This document shows positions 44,875 through 53,200 of a stretch of DNA of 64,000 nucleotides, one piece after another. Location of the stretch: contig NZ_CP064295.1 in assembly GCF_015476115.1 (NCBI RefSeq), positions 1,606,001 to 1,670,000 on the forward strand. The letters are read 5' to 3'. Both the position numbers and the translations under genes were made by a program. The notes below the pieces were generated by a model that worked only from the letters and a program-made list of their open reading frames with translations, searched no databases and had not been told where the DNA came from. Numbering within the stretch: the stretch's first letter is position 1; every line of letters begins with the position of its first letter. Origin of the DNA: Aegicerativicinus sediminis (GTDB lineage: Bacteria > Bacteroidota > Bacteroidia > Flavobacteriales > Flavobacteriaceae).

Positions 44875-46065
44875 TTATACTAATACTTTGTTAACTGCAG
44901 CGGTGAACAATTTCATTTCATCCATGGTTCCCATACTTACTCGACACCAATTTTTGTCCATAAATTGAAAAGCCCTTACCCCCACACCTAGTGCGGTCAT
45001 TTCTTTTAGGAAAGTTTCTCCTTCCATTTCAATAGGAAATATCATAAAACTAGTATGAGAGGGAACTGCATTGTGTCCCATGCCTTTTAAGCTCGTATAA
45101 ACATAATCTCTGACTTCAGAGTTTAATGAACGGCATTTATCAAGAAACTCTGCATCTTCTAAACTTGCCATAGCTGCATGAATGGAAGGGTAAGATATGC
45201 CCATTCCTCCTCTTGTAATAGAGTGAATACGTTCTAAGGTTTCTGGTTGAGCGACTGCATAACCAACCCTTAGGCCGGCCATTCCATGTATTTTCGAAAA
45301 TGTTCTAGCTACAATAACGTTTTTCCCCTCTTTTACTAATGGAACCATAGAATGTTTCATTCCATTTTCCAAAAATCCTAAGTATGCCTCATCTACAAAC
45401 ACAGGGACCCTTTCTGAGACCCTAGAACAAAAATCTCTTAATGCGTCAGAATTAGTTATAGTACCCGTTGGGTTATTAGGATTGCATATATATACTAATT
45501 TGGTTTCATTATCAATAGCCGCCTCCATAGCCTCTAGGTCATGTTCCCAATCTTTTGTTAGCGGAATAGGTTTCCATGAACCACCTGTAGCCTTGGCAAC
45601 TTGAATAAGTGACATATAGGAAGGGTCTGCAGAAACCACGTTTCCACCATCCTTGAAAAATACCATGGCCACTTTCTCTAAAATATCTGATGAGCCAGGC
45701 CCCATTATTATATTTTCTGGAGTGGCTCCTTCTAAGTCTGAAATTTTTTCAATCAAATCGAACATTTCTTTCCAAGCATATCTATTACCTAAATGTGCGC
45801 TGGATTTTAATGCCTCAATCGCCTTTGGGGAAGGACCATAAGGGTTTTCATTCGCATTTAATTTGGCTTTGATTGCTGTGGTTAATGGTTTCGAAAGGGT
45901 AAATTCTCTAAAAAGAGGACTATAAGTTAAACGCCCTTTATTGTCAAGGGTTAAAGGAGCTAACGGAGTTTCGGCTTGTCCTATTAAAGGTAAGATTGAA
46001 AGTCCTCCAATGGTTAAAGCACTTCTTTTTAACCAATCACGTCTATTAAGAGATGTTGTTTCCAT
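44875..46065 (-). CDS. Tat-exported PLP-dependent aminotransferase (HisC-like)
   Basis: This 396-aa protein belongs to the fold-type I class I/II aminotransferases closest to histidinol-phosphate aminotransferase. LNANENPYGPSPKAIEAL is the substrate-site start, MGPGSSDILE and CNPNNPTGTI bind the cofactor, and the PLP Lys lies in ARTFSKIHGMAGLRVGY. The N-terminus NRRDWLKRSALTIGGLSILPL is a twin-arginine signal, so the enzyme would be exported folded with PLP bound. That is unusual for this family. The substrate is unknown. The AEC transporter gene follows 39 bp downstream. Confidence 0.85.
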   Translation of the reverse strand: METTSLNRRDWLKRSALTIGGLSILPLIGQAETPLAPLTLDNKGRLTYSPLFREFTLSKPLTTAIKAKLNANENPYGPSPKAIEALKSSAHLGNRYAWKEMFDLIEKISDLEGATPENIIMGPGSSDILEKVAMVFFKDGGNVVSADPSYMSLIQVAKATGGSWKPIPLTKDWEHDLEAMEAAIDNETKLVYICNPNNPTGTITNSDALRDFCSRVSERVPVFVDEAYLGFLENGMKHSMVPLVKEGKNVIVARTFSKIHGMAGLRVGYAVAQPETLERIHSITRGGMGISYPSIHAAMASLEDAEFLDKCRSLNSEVRDYVYTSLKGMGHNAVPSHTSFMIFPIEMEGETFLKEMTALGVGVRAFQFMDKNWCRVSMGTMDEMKLFTAAVNKVLV

Positions 46066-46352
46066 ATAAGATTGAATAGAGGATTAAAAATTAAGCCTTA
46101 AAGCTTAGTTATATTGCTGAATTGAAGGCTTAAATTATGAATTATTTTCAACATAGTTTCTGAGATATTGAATTTTTATCACTACAAGACATAAAGGGTT
46201 ATAAAAATGTCATATCCGTAATTTTGGGAATATCTTATTATAAAGGTGAAAATTCTAATCTAATTGACTTTAATTTAAAATATTTGATTTAGGAATAATA
46301 CTCCCAAAAAAACAACACCCATTTCGATACATTTAATTATGTATTAAGTTTT

Positions 46353-46419
46353 TTAAATTTTCATTAAACTCTTTTAAACTTTCATTATCACTGAATCAGT
46401 TGGGATATCCACATATTTA
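46353..46419 (+). promoter_or_regulatory. Direct-repeat regulator element and promoter of the outer-membrane protein gene
   Basis: Three TTAAA cores start at 46353, 46364 and 46374, spaced 10-11 bp. The last is part of TTAAACTTTCATTATC (46374-46389). Exactly 22 bp later is the -7-like CATATTTA (46412-46419), giving a leader of about 22 nt before the ATG at 46448. The same 16-mer (15/16 identical) at the same 22-bp distance occurs in front of the small RNA at 49961. The rest of the 382-bp gap 46066-46447 is AT-rich without other recognisable features. Confidence 0.65.
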
Positions 46420-46447
46420 AATGTCATAAACCAACCATTTATTTAAA

Positions 46448-47587
46448 ATGAAATATTTTTTCAAGTGGAAAACACTTCAATTTATTGTTTTCTTGAGTTG
46501 CATTGTTTGTTCATTGGACTCGTACTCGCAGGGATGTGTAGCAATAAGACATTTTTCCTGTACTAGCGGTAACCACCTAGATAGTAATCTAATGCAAACC
46601 GGGGATATTCAAATTGGGGTAAGCTACAGGTACTTTAAATCCTTCCGCCATTTCAGGGGAACACACGAGGAACCGGATCGCATTTCAAATAATACTGAAG
46701 TGATAAACCATTCTCATTCATGGGACTTTATAATGACATATGGATTGTCTGAAAGATGGTATGCAAATATGGTCATACCAACCGTTATAAATACAAGGTC
46801 CTCTTTATATGAGCATGGAAGACAGGAGCGCTATACCACTTTTTCAAGAGGATTAGCGGATATCAGAGTTGGAGCTGGATTTTGGTTGTTTGAGCCTGTT
46901 TCTCATGTTAATGGGAACATAGCGATAGGTTTTGGAGTTAAAATACCTTCTGGAAATTACAATGCGTCCGATATATTTTACAATGTCGGTCCAGATGGCA
47001 GTCCTCAAACAAGACCAGTTGATCAATCAATACAACCTGGTGATGGTGGATTTGGGTTTGCAATAGATATTCAATTTTACCAAAAAATAGCAGATAAGTT
47101 GTTTGCTTATGGTGGTGGATTCTATCTTTTCAATCCAAGAAATATTAATGGTATCCGCACCTTCAGAGAAACACTAAGCCCAATATTACAAAACGAGGCT
47201 ATAATGTCGGTACCTGATCAATTTGCTCTCCGGGCTGGCATGGGGTACGATTTTGGGGGATATTGGGGAACTTCGTTGGGACTTAGATTTGAAGGCGTAA
47301 CAGTTGAGGATGTAATCGGGAAAAGCGAAGGTTTTCGTAGACCCGGAAACGTGCTCTCCATTGACCCAGGTTTGTCATTTATGAAAGGCAATTTTAATTT
47401 GAATTTAAATGTTCCTATAGCCTTAAGAAGAGAGAGGCCGCAAAGCTTAACTGATTTGGAAACTCAGGAGTCTACAGGACAATTTAGGCAAGGAGATGCA
47501 GCTTTTGCAGACTATCTTATAAATATTGGAATAGCCTATAGATTTAAAAAGAGAGATAAGGATGAAATTAATTACCAAGTAAATTGA
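46448..47587 (+). CDS. Outer-membrane beta-barrel protein (putative porin/transporter)
   Basis: This 379-aa protein has a signal peptide (MKYFFKWKTLQFIVFLSC, cleavage near SYSQ) and a beta-barrel pattern with repeated aromatic-rich strands, such as IGVSYRYFKSFRHFRG and MTYGLSERWYANMVIP, and a C-terminal strand LINIGIAYRFKK. The Cys pair in CVAIRHFSC near the mature N-terminus may form a disulfide. Function is not recognised. Its promoter carries the TTAAAC direct repeats shared with the small RNA upstream of the neighbouring two-component system, so it is a likely member of that regulon. Confidence 0.65.
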   Translation: MKYFFKWKTLQFIVFLSCIVCSLDSYSQGCVAIRHFSCTSGNHLDSNLMQTGDIQIGVSYRYFKSFRHFRGTHEEPDRISNNTEVINHSHSWDFIMTYGLSERWYANMVIPTVINTRSSLYEHGRQERYTTFSRGLADIRVGAGFWLFEPVSHVNGNIAIGFGVKIPSGNYNASDIFYNVGPDGSPQTRPVDQSIQPGDGGFGFAIDIQFYQKIADKLFAYGGGFYLFNPRNINGIRTFRETLSPILQNEAIMSVPDQFALRAGMGYDFGGYWGTSLGLRFEGVTVEDVIGKSEGFRRPGNVLSIDPGLSFMKGNFNLNLNVPIALRRERPQSLTDLETQESTGQFRQGDAAFADYLINIGIAYRFKKRDKDEINYQVN

Positions 47588-47692
47588 AAGTGACCCTGTT
47601 TAACATCCATTTATCAATATGGATTACCATTTTTTGTATTTCAGTTAAACCTGTTAAATACATTAAAGTAATTTCAGGTCAAAATTAATGCC

Positions 47693-47878
47693 ATGGACAA
47701 TTTCACAATCAGTCAAAAAATCAAAAGCTTTAAAGTAAGGCGACCCGCTAAAAGAATTAGAAAGGCTTTAGCCAAAAAATCTGAGAACCTGAAGGAAATA
47801 GGAGAATCGTTTGGTCTAAGGATGTATAATAATTACTATTACCCTTTTAATTACAACGCCTTTACTGATGGCAATTGA
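47693..47878 (+). CDS. Small basic hypothetical protein
   Basis: This 61-aa protein starts MDNFTISQKIKSFKVRRPAK and is rich in Lys/Arg in its first half; the C-terminal half is rich in Tyr and Asn (MYNNYYYPFNYNAF). No domain is recognised. It follows the outer-membrane protein gene by 105 bp on the same strand and may be cotranscribed with it. It ends 2 bp before the convergent response regulator gene. The coding status is moderately likely. Confidence 0.45.
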   Translation: MDNFTISQKIKSFKVRRPAKRIRKALAKKSENLKEIGESFGLRMYNNYYYPFNYNAFTDGN

Positions 47879-47880
47879 AG

Positions 47881-48582
47881 CTAACGGTTTCTAATCTTTA
47901 GGATAAACCCCTTGCGGTGAACGTTATCGATTTTCATGTTCAAATCCTTTCGTAAGTATTTGCGGAGATTTGAGATATAGACATTTAGACTTTTGCGGCT
48001 AAAGTAATCGTCCTCCCCCCATATATTATTCATAATGTCTTCATATGAAGTTAATTCATTTGCGTTTGAGACTAACATTGAAAGAATATCACTTTCCCTT
48101 GCTGTAAGTGATTTAATTTCACCATTGATAGACAATTCCTGTTTTGAAGGTTCGAATTTATAAAGACCAATTTTGTGAATTGTTTCCTCACTTAGCTGAT
48201 GTTGAGAAGAATTGCGCCGCAATATGGCGTGTATGCGTGCAACGAGTTCCTCTTCATCAATAGGTTTTTTAATATAGTCTACAGCGCCAATTGAAAATCC
48301 TTTAAGGACATCAGTTTTAAGAGACCGAGCAGTTAAAAACAGGAATGACAATTCTGGAGAGGTTTTTGAAATTTCTTCAGCAAAACTAAAGCCATCCCGG
48401 TCTGGCAACATTACATCCAATATTGCCAGCTGAAATTTTAAATGGTTTAATTTTTCTCTAGCCGATGAAACTTGCTTACACCAGGTTACTTCAAATTGTT
48501 TAAGTTTTAGGTATTCCGAAAGCAGGTATCCCAAAGTCTCGTCATCCTCAAGCAGCAGAATATGTATTTTGCCTTCATTCAT
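47881..48582 (-). CDS. OmpR-family response regulator
   Basis: This 233-aa protein has an N-terminal receiver domain with phosphoacceptor Asp in LAILDVMLPDRDG, acidic pocket LLLEDDETLG, and Lys in YIKKPIDEEEL. The C-terminal winged-helix domain contains LTARESDILSMLVSNANELTS-like and RKSLNVYISNLRKYLRKD. Such proteins bind tandem direct repeats about 10-11 bp apart, as seen at 46353-46389 and 49893-49938. It overlaps the histidine kinase gene by 8 bp, so kinase and regulator are one operon. Confidence 0.92.
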   Translation of the reverse strand: MNEGKIHILLLEDDETLGYLLSEYLKLKQFEVTWCKQVSSAREKLNHLKFQLAILDVMLPDRDGFSFAEEISKTSPELSFLFLTARSLKTDVLKGFSIGAVDYIKKPIDEEELVARIHAILRRNSSQHQLSEETIHKIGLYKFEPSKQELSINGEIKSLTARESDILSMLVSNANELTSYEDIMNNIWGEDDYFSRKSLNVYISNLRKYLRKDLNMKIDNVHRKGFILKIRNR

Positions 48583-49840
48583 TAATCAAAGGTAATTTTA
48601 ATATTACAATTGTTCCCTTTGGTTCAGCTGCTTCCATAGAAATTTTACCATTATGTCTACGAATGATTTCTTGAACGTAACTTAAACCCAATCCATACCC
48701 TTTAACTTTATGGATATCTCCATTTGGAATTCTATAGAATTTTTGAAAAATTTTATTCAACTCCTTTTTCGGAATCCCAATACCATTGTCTTTAATTTCA
48801 ATTAAAAGGTGACCTTTCGATTTAAAGGCTTTTAAATTAATAATAGGATCCTCAGAATATTTTTTTGCATTATCCAACAGATTATTAATGGCATTTTCCA
48901 AGTGGGATGTTTCTCCCTTAATAAGGTAGGACTCATCACCAATTTCATATTCAAAATGAAATTGCTCATGGGTAGCTTTGACCTTAAAGCTCTCGCACCA
49001 TTCTTTTAAAAAAGGATGTAAATCTAACTTTGTAAGTGGTACGGCTGCTTCGTGTTTTTCCAAGCTTCCAAGTTTAAGAACTTGATCTATATGTCTATTT
49101 AGCCTTTGTAATTGTTCTTTAATTGCTTCGATTAATGGCTTTTGTTCATATTTGGGTTTTTCCTCGATTAGTTTAGTTGCCAATCCAATCGAGAAAACGG
49201 GTGTTTTGAGCTCGTGGGTTAGGTTGTTGATAAAATCATTAGTTGTAGTAATCAATTGTTGCTGTCCGTAATATGATATAAAGAACCAAACTCCAACTAT
49301 ACAGATGGCAATAATACATAGCAATGTGGGGAAGGTTAAACCATTTAATTGTGAAAGGAAATAAGCATTTAAATCTTTGAACTGAAGTTCTAGCGAAAGT
49401 TTTCTCTTCAATAAATCTGGTAGATACCCTTGTAGATTTATTCGGTAAGAAATTATGTGTCCGTCCATTTTCACGGTGTCTGGCGAAAATAAAAGAACAT
49501 TGTTTTCTGAATCTTTTAATCTGAAGGAGAAATCGTCTGGAAGGCTATTTTCGGTTAATCGACCTATTAGTTGATCACGAAGGAAATTATTACTTGCATC
49601 AATTAAGCTATCCTGAGAAATATTGAAATATGTAGCTTCTCCAAGTGCTTCTCCTATTAAAAAGGTTAATTTGTTTTCAGTATTTAAATCTTCCTTTATT
49701 ACTGTCTCGGCCTTTTCAAGTTTAACGTTAAATTGATTTCTAGCTAAACTTAATCCTATCCTTAAATATTGGTATTGCACAATTAAAAGAACAATAATTG
49801 CTACGGCAAATACTATAATGTAAATATGTCTTTTGGCCAT
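48575..49840 (-). CDS. Membrane sensor histidine kinase, partner of the OmpR-type regulator
   Basis: This 421-aa kinase has two membrane helices (about residues 5-28 and 170-193) that enclose a periplasmic sensor region of about 140 residues. The phosphoacceptor His lies in NLTHELKTPVFSIGLA, the N box in AINNLLDNAKKYSED, and the ATP lid in DNGIGIPKKE and GYGLGLSYVQEI. The ligand is unknown. Its gene is transcribed away from a predicted small RNA that shares the same intergenic region and the TTAAAC direct-repeat element (49893-49938), about 53 bp upstream of the kinase start. Confidence 0.9.
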   Translation of the reverse strand: MAKRHIYIIVFAVAIIVLLIVQYQYLRIGLSLARNQFNVKLEKAETVIKEDLNTENKLTFLIGEALGEATYFNISQDSLIDASNNFLRDQLIGRLTENSLPDDFSFRLKDSENNVLLFSPDTVKMDGHIISYRINLQGYLPDLLKRKLSLELQFKDLNAYFLSQLNGLTFPTLLCIIAICIVGVWFFISYYGQQQLITTTNDFINNLTHELKTPVFSIGLATKLIEEKPKYEQKPLIEAIKEQLQRLNRHIDQVLKLGSLEKHEAAVPLTKLDLHPFLKEWCESFKVKATHEQFHFEYEIGDESYLIKGETSHLENAINNLLDNAKKYSEDPIINLKAFKSKGHLLIEIKDNGIGIPKKELNKIFQKFYRIPNGDIHKVKGYGLGLSYVQEIIRRHNGKISMEAAEPKGTIVILKLPLINE

Positions 49841-49892
49841 GTTTCTGAATACGACATAAATAAAAGAAAAGTATAATTCCTTTTGCCTTTCT

Positions 49893-49938
49893 TTAAACTT
49901 TTTAAACTTTCTTTAAACTTTATTAAACTCTCATTATC
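49893..49938 (+). promoter_or_regulatory. Array of four TTAAAC direct repeats (candidate response-regulator binding site)
   Basis: TTAAA cores start at 49893, 49902, 49913 and 49923, spaced 9-11 bp, the last within TTAAACTCTCATTATC (49923-49938). The array is repeated in front of the outer-membrane protein gene at 46353. Spacing of about one helical turn is the pattern bound by OmpR/PhoB-type regulators, and such a regulator is encoded in this cluster. Confidence 0.7.
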
Positions 49939-49940
49939 CG

Positions 49941-49968
49941 TTGTCTACTAAACACTTCTCTATATTTG
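49941..49968 (+). promoter_or_regulatory. Bacteroidota-type promoter of the predicted small RNA
   Basis: TTG (49941-49943) and TATATTTG (49961-49968) are separated by 17 bp, a match to the TTG-N17-23-TAnnTTTG consensus. It points away from the histidine kinase gene and starts 2 bp after the TTAAAC direct-repeat array. Transcription should start near 49975. Confidence 0.7.
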
Positions 49969-49974
49969 TTATAG

Positions 49975-50080
49975 AACATCTAGTTTATTAATTCGCCTTT
50001 AGAAACTGGATAAAATAATTAAAGCCTAATTATCAGAGTTTGTTTATAGTACAGCCCGCATTAGCGGGCTGTATTTTTTA
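49975..50080 (+). ncRNA. Predicted regulatory small RNA (about 105 nt)
   Basis: A consensus promoter ends at 49968 and a strong intrinsic terminator lies at 50050-50080. No ATG occurs between 49975 and 50050, so the transcript is not protein coding. The start and end are predicted, not measured. No known RNA family is recognised. The direct repeats upstream match those of the outer-membrane protein gene at 46448, so I infer a two-component-controlled sRNA, in the manner of OmpR-controlled sRNAs in enterobacteria. Confidence 0.6.
50050..50080 (+). terminator. Strong Rho-independent terminator (10-bp stem)
   Basis: TACAGCCCGC (50050-50059) pairs perfectly with GCGGGCTGTA (50064-50073) around an ATTA loop and runs into ATTTTTTA. 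The T-run lies on the plus strand only, so it ends a plus-strand transcript. No plus-strand protein gene precedes it nearby. Confidence 0.9.
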
Positions 50081-50128
50081 GTTGTTGATTTACATTTCAA
50101 GTTTGATCCTTAAAGAGGAATAAAATAA

Positions 50129-50635
50129 TTATTCTTCTCCCGCTTCCGAAGTTGTTTTGGGTTTAAGTGGATAATATGACTCATGTACCAAGACTACCTT
50201 CCACTGATCCTCTAACTTTCGATAAAAAGCAGACCAAGAGCCTTTTTCAGTAAAGGCGCTATCGTTCTGGTCGGTTACTTCTTGTTCAAATTCGGCTACA
50301 TGCATAGCAGATACTGGGGTAAAAACTTCAACAAATTCATTGGTAATTTTAAGTTGAAACAGTTTCCTGGCCAACATGCCCTGTTTTAATCCTTTTTCAA
50401 TATTGTCATAACCTTTCACCATATTTCCATTTATAATGAAAAGTGCGTCATCCGATTTCCAAAATTGAGACATTAAAGTATCTGAATCTTTATGATTTAG
50501 CCCCCAAACAACTTCTCTAGCCTTATCTAATATTTGCTTTTGTACTTCGCCAGAAGATAAAAGGGGTGATTCTTCTTCTTGTTTACAAGAATTAAATGCT
50601 ACAATAGTCGTCAAGACAAGAATTAGTATTCTCAT
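50129..50635 (-). CDS. NTF2-like/DUF4440 lipoprotein
   Basis: This 168-aa protein has a lipobox (TTIVAFNSC) and one SnoaL/NTF2-like domain, seen in ILDKAREVVWGLNHKDSDTLMSQFW-like and the C-terminal strand QWKVVLVHESYYP. Family members range from enzymes to ligand-binding proteins, and no catalytic residue is recognised. It overlaps the upstream serine hydrolase gene by 4 bp, so both are made from one message and may act in the same compartment. Confidence 0.75.
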   Translation of the reverse strand: MRILILVLTTIVAFNSCKQEEESPLLSSGEVQKQILDKAREVVWGLNHKDSDTLMSQFWKSDDALFIINGNMVKGYDNIEKGLKQGMLARKLFQLKITNEFVEVFTPVSAMHVAEFEQEVTDQNDSAFTEKGSWSAFYRKLEDQWKVVLVHESYYPLKPKTTSEAGEE

Positions 50636-52122
50636 TTTTTCGTGAGTTTAAATATCTCATTAAAGATAAGCAGATTCCCTAATTCTCCATTTTCACCTCT
50701 TTGGAAGGTGACCAAATCTGTACCCCAATCCTTTCGGTCGTATTCGAGTTGATAGGTGTCGTAATGCCAATGGGATAAGGTGCCAAAAAGTTTGTCGTTT
50801 AAATTAAATCGCAATGAACCATTTTCCTTAAATACTTTAATTGAACCAAATTTTTTATGAATGTATTCTCCGAGTAGTTGTTCAGTGTTGAATGTTGCTG
50901 GAGAATTAGCGATAGGTTTAGGATCTGGTTTTGTTTTTGTATCTTTTGGATTGTACACATTGTAAATATCATTATTCCAATCACGGCTTACTTTTCCTTC
51001 CAACAATAAATCAAAAACAGCATACATTAAGGAATGCCGTAACTCTGAATTATCCATATTTGCCATATAGTAAACACCAATATTCTTATCCGGAATAAGT
51101 CCAGCTATGGCATGCATACCCGATAAACTACCTGTGTGGAAATTCACCATCTCCCCTTTATAATCGTGTTGAAACCATCCCAAGCCATAGGTTCTCCAAT
51201 GAGGTTTTGTAAATTTTTGTGAACTATAAAAGGACGATTCTGGGATAATATGATGAGGTTCAAAAAGTTTTTTGAATTGTTTTTTGCTAATCAAAGTATC
51301 GCCATCCACAACACCTTCATTCAAGAGAAATTTCAACCAATTCCCCATATCATCAATATTAGACCACATGGAACCGGCGGGACCGATAAGATCTGCCCTA
51401 GATTGGGGGATTACCATAACCGCATTATTGACTTTGTCATGTGCAGATGCTTTGTTCACTATTCCTTCTGTTTGGGATTGATATGCATAAGTTTCATCCA
51501 TGCCTAATGGATCATAAATGTGCTTTTTCAAATAGACGCCCCAATCTTGGCCAGAAAGTTTTTCAATGATTTTTCCGGCAACGACATACATTATATTTTG
51601 ATAAACATGTCCATTTCTGAGTGAATAGGACATCGGAACTTCACGCATTCGATATAAAACCGAATCCGCAGGTATTTCCATCATCGTCCACAGATAATCG
51701 CTATTGGGTAGTCCTATTTGGTGGGTGAATAAGTCAATAATATTTATATCCTTAGTTATGTAGGGATCACTTAATTGAAAATCGGGTAAAATATCACTTA
51801 CTTTATCTGTCCACTTCAATTTTCCTTGATCGACTAAAGTCGCCATTGCAGCAGCGGTAAAAGCCTTGGTGGTAGAAGCACAAACCATTAATGTATGTTC
51901 ATCAACCGGCTTTTTGGTTTCAATAGAGGCGACACCAAATCCCTTTGAATAAACCACCTCTCCGTCTTCAACAACCACCAATTCTACTCCAGGCACTTCC
52001 CAAAGTTTCATTCCATCTTGAATTAATTTGTCAAGTTCTTTCTCAAAATTATTAGGGACTTGTGCATATGTCAAAAACGGAATTACAGCGAGTTGAAATA
52101 GTACTATGAGGAAGTTCTTCAT
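50632..52122 (-). CDS. Serine hydrolase (beta-lactamase/class C family)
   Basis: This 496-aa protein has a signal peptide (ending LTYAQ) and the SxxK nucleophile motif in CASTTKAF, the second motif in YQNIMYVVAGKI, and a third motif region, FHTGSLSGMHAI. The C-terminal 120 residues form a DUF3471-type domain. Family members act on peptides, esters or beta-lactams and the substrate is unknown. It overlaps the NTF2-like gene by 4 bp. A different member of the family lies at the left edge of the window. Confidence 0.87.
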   Translation of the reverse strand: MKNFLIVLFQLAVIPFLTYAQVPNNFEKELDKLIQDGMKLWEVPGVELVVVEDGEVVYSKGFGVASIETKKPVDEHTLMVCASTTKAFTAAAMATLVDQGKLKWTDKVSDILPDFQLSDPYITKDINIIDLFTHQIGLPNSDYLWTMMEIPADSVLYRMREVPMSYSLRNGHVYQNIMYVVAGKIIEKLSGQDWGVYLKKHIYDPLGMDETYAYQSQTEGIVNKASAHDKVNNAVMVIPQSRADLIGPAGSMWSNIDDMGNWLKFLLNEGVVDGDTLISKKQFKKLFEPHHIIPESSFYSSQKFTKPHWRTYGLGWFQHDYKGEMVNFHTGSLSGMHAIAGLIPDKNIGVYYMANMDNSELRHSLMYAVFDLLLEGKVSRDWNNDIYNVYNPKDTKTKPDPKPIANSPATFNTEQLLGEYIHKKFGSIKVFKENGSLRFNLNDKLFGTLSHWHYDTYQLEYDRKDWGTDLVTFQRGENGELGNLLIFNEIFKLTKK

Positions 52123-52290
52123 TGGTAAGGATTTATATAATGACCCTAAATTTACGTTTATTTCTCAATCCTCCATTTGCAAATATGGTTCTATAGGATT
52201 CTATTCCTGTTATTATAAGTTTCAATTAGGCTATTTCATTACCTCACATTGTTTTATTTTTGATATAACCAAATTTTAAATATTCGAGAA

Positions 52291-53178
52291 ATGAGTGAAA
52301 AGGTTGAAAATACGATGGAAGAGCTGAGTGAATCACCTCAAATGAATGTTGAAGATTTAAAGCAATTGCAAATTGCCCAAGATACAATTCAAGATATTGG
52401 CTTTCTGATGAAGGCAATGAATAAGGTTGGATCAACTGTAGAAACCGGCCTTCAATTTTTATCTGATAAACAGAGGGAATGGCTTAATACCCACATACAT
52501 TCCATATTATTGAAAATTTTGAAGAGTAACCTTCGAACAATGAATAAAAAGGGAGACTTTAAAGAGCCTTCTTCTGCAACCTACAAATTATTGGTAAGTG
52601 CTACGGGTGCTGGTAGTGGATTACTTGGTGCTGCTAATCCTTTAGGTGCAAGTGTATTTGCCGCAGAACTTTTGGTGTCCACCAAATTTATGATGCGATC
52701 CATAATGGATATTGCCAGAAGCGAAGGAGAGGATATATATGATGTTAACACCCAATTGGCATGCCTTGAAGTCTTTGCTTTAGGAGGTTCCCAAAAAGAT
52801 GATGATAACCTAGATACGGGATATTATGCCACCCGAGTTGCTATGGGTACTGCACTTAAAGGTGCTGGAGCTTATATATCAAAATATGGTTTACAAGGCG
52901 TAGGCAAAATTATGATGGGAAGTGTAAACCCAGTTATCAAAGTATTAGGACTAATCGCTTCTCGATTTACCGTTCAAGTTTCAGAAAAATTTGTCGCCCA
53001 AGCCGTCCCTCTTGTCGGCGCTGCAGGAGGAGGTTTGATTAATTATCTTTTCATTGACCATTTTCAAAATATGGCAAAAGCCCATTTTGTCATTCGTCGT
53101 TTAGAGCGCAAATACGGACAGGATGTTGTTAAATCTTATTATAACGAATTGGATAAGGCAACAAAGGAACTAGAATAG
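52291..53178 (+). CDS. EcsC family protein
   Basis: This 295-aa protein resembles EcsC, with the glycine/alanine-rich segment SATGAGSGLLGAANPLGASV and TQLACLEVFALGGSQ. The domain may be membrane-associated; the middle (GAYISKYGLQGVGK) and C-terminal hydrophobic segment VPLVGAAGGGLINYLF fit that. In Bacillus EcsC is encoded next to an ABC transporter and its function is unclear. There is no transporter here. The gene is convergent with the sigma-70 gene, 22 bp apart. Confidence 0.8.
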   Translation: MSEKVENTMEELSESPQMNVEDLKQLQIAQDTIQDIGFLMKAMNKVGSTVETGLQFLSDKQREWLNTHIHSILLKILKSNLRTMNKKGDFKEPSSATYKLLVSATGAGSGLLGAANPLGASVFAAELLVSTKFMMRSIMDIARSEGEDIYDVNTQLACLEVFALGGSQKDDDNLDTGYYATRVAMGTALKGAGAYISKYGLQGVGKIMMGSVNPVIKVLGLIASRFTVQVSEKFVAQAVPLVGAAGGGLINYLFIDHFQNMAKAHFVIRRLERKYGQDVVKSYYNELDKATKELE

Positions 53179-53200
53179 ATCGATTACTTTTTTAGTTGTA

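Noticed and set aside
49975-50080. Base pairing of the predicted small RNA with the OMP mRNA start
   Set aside because: By eye I found only very short matches between the RNA and the region 46426-46500. This needs a computed search and I do not claim it.
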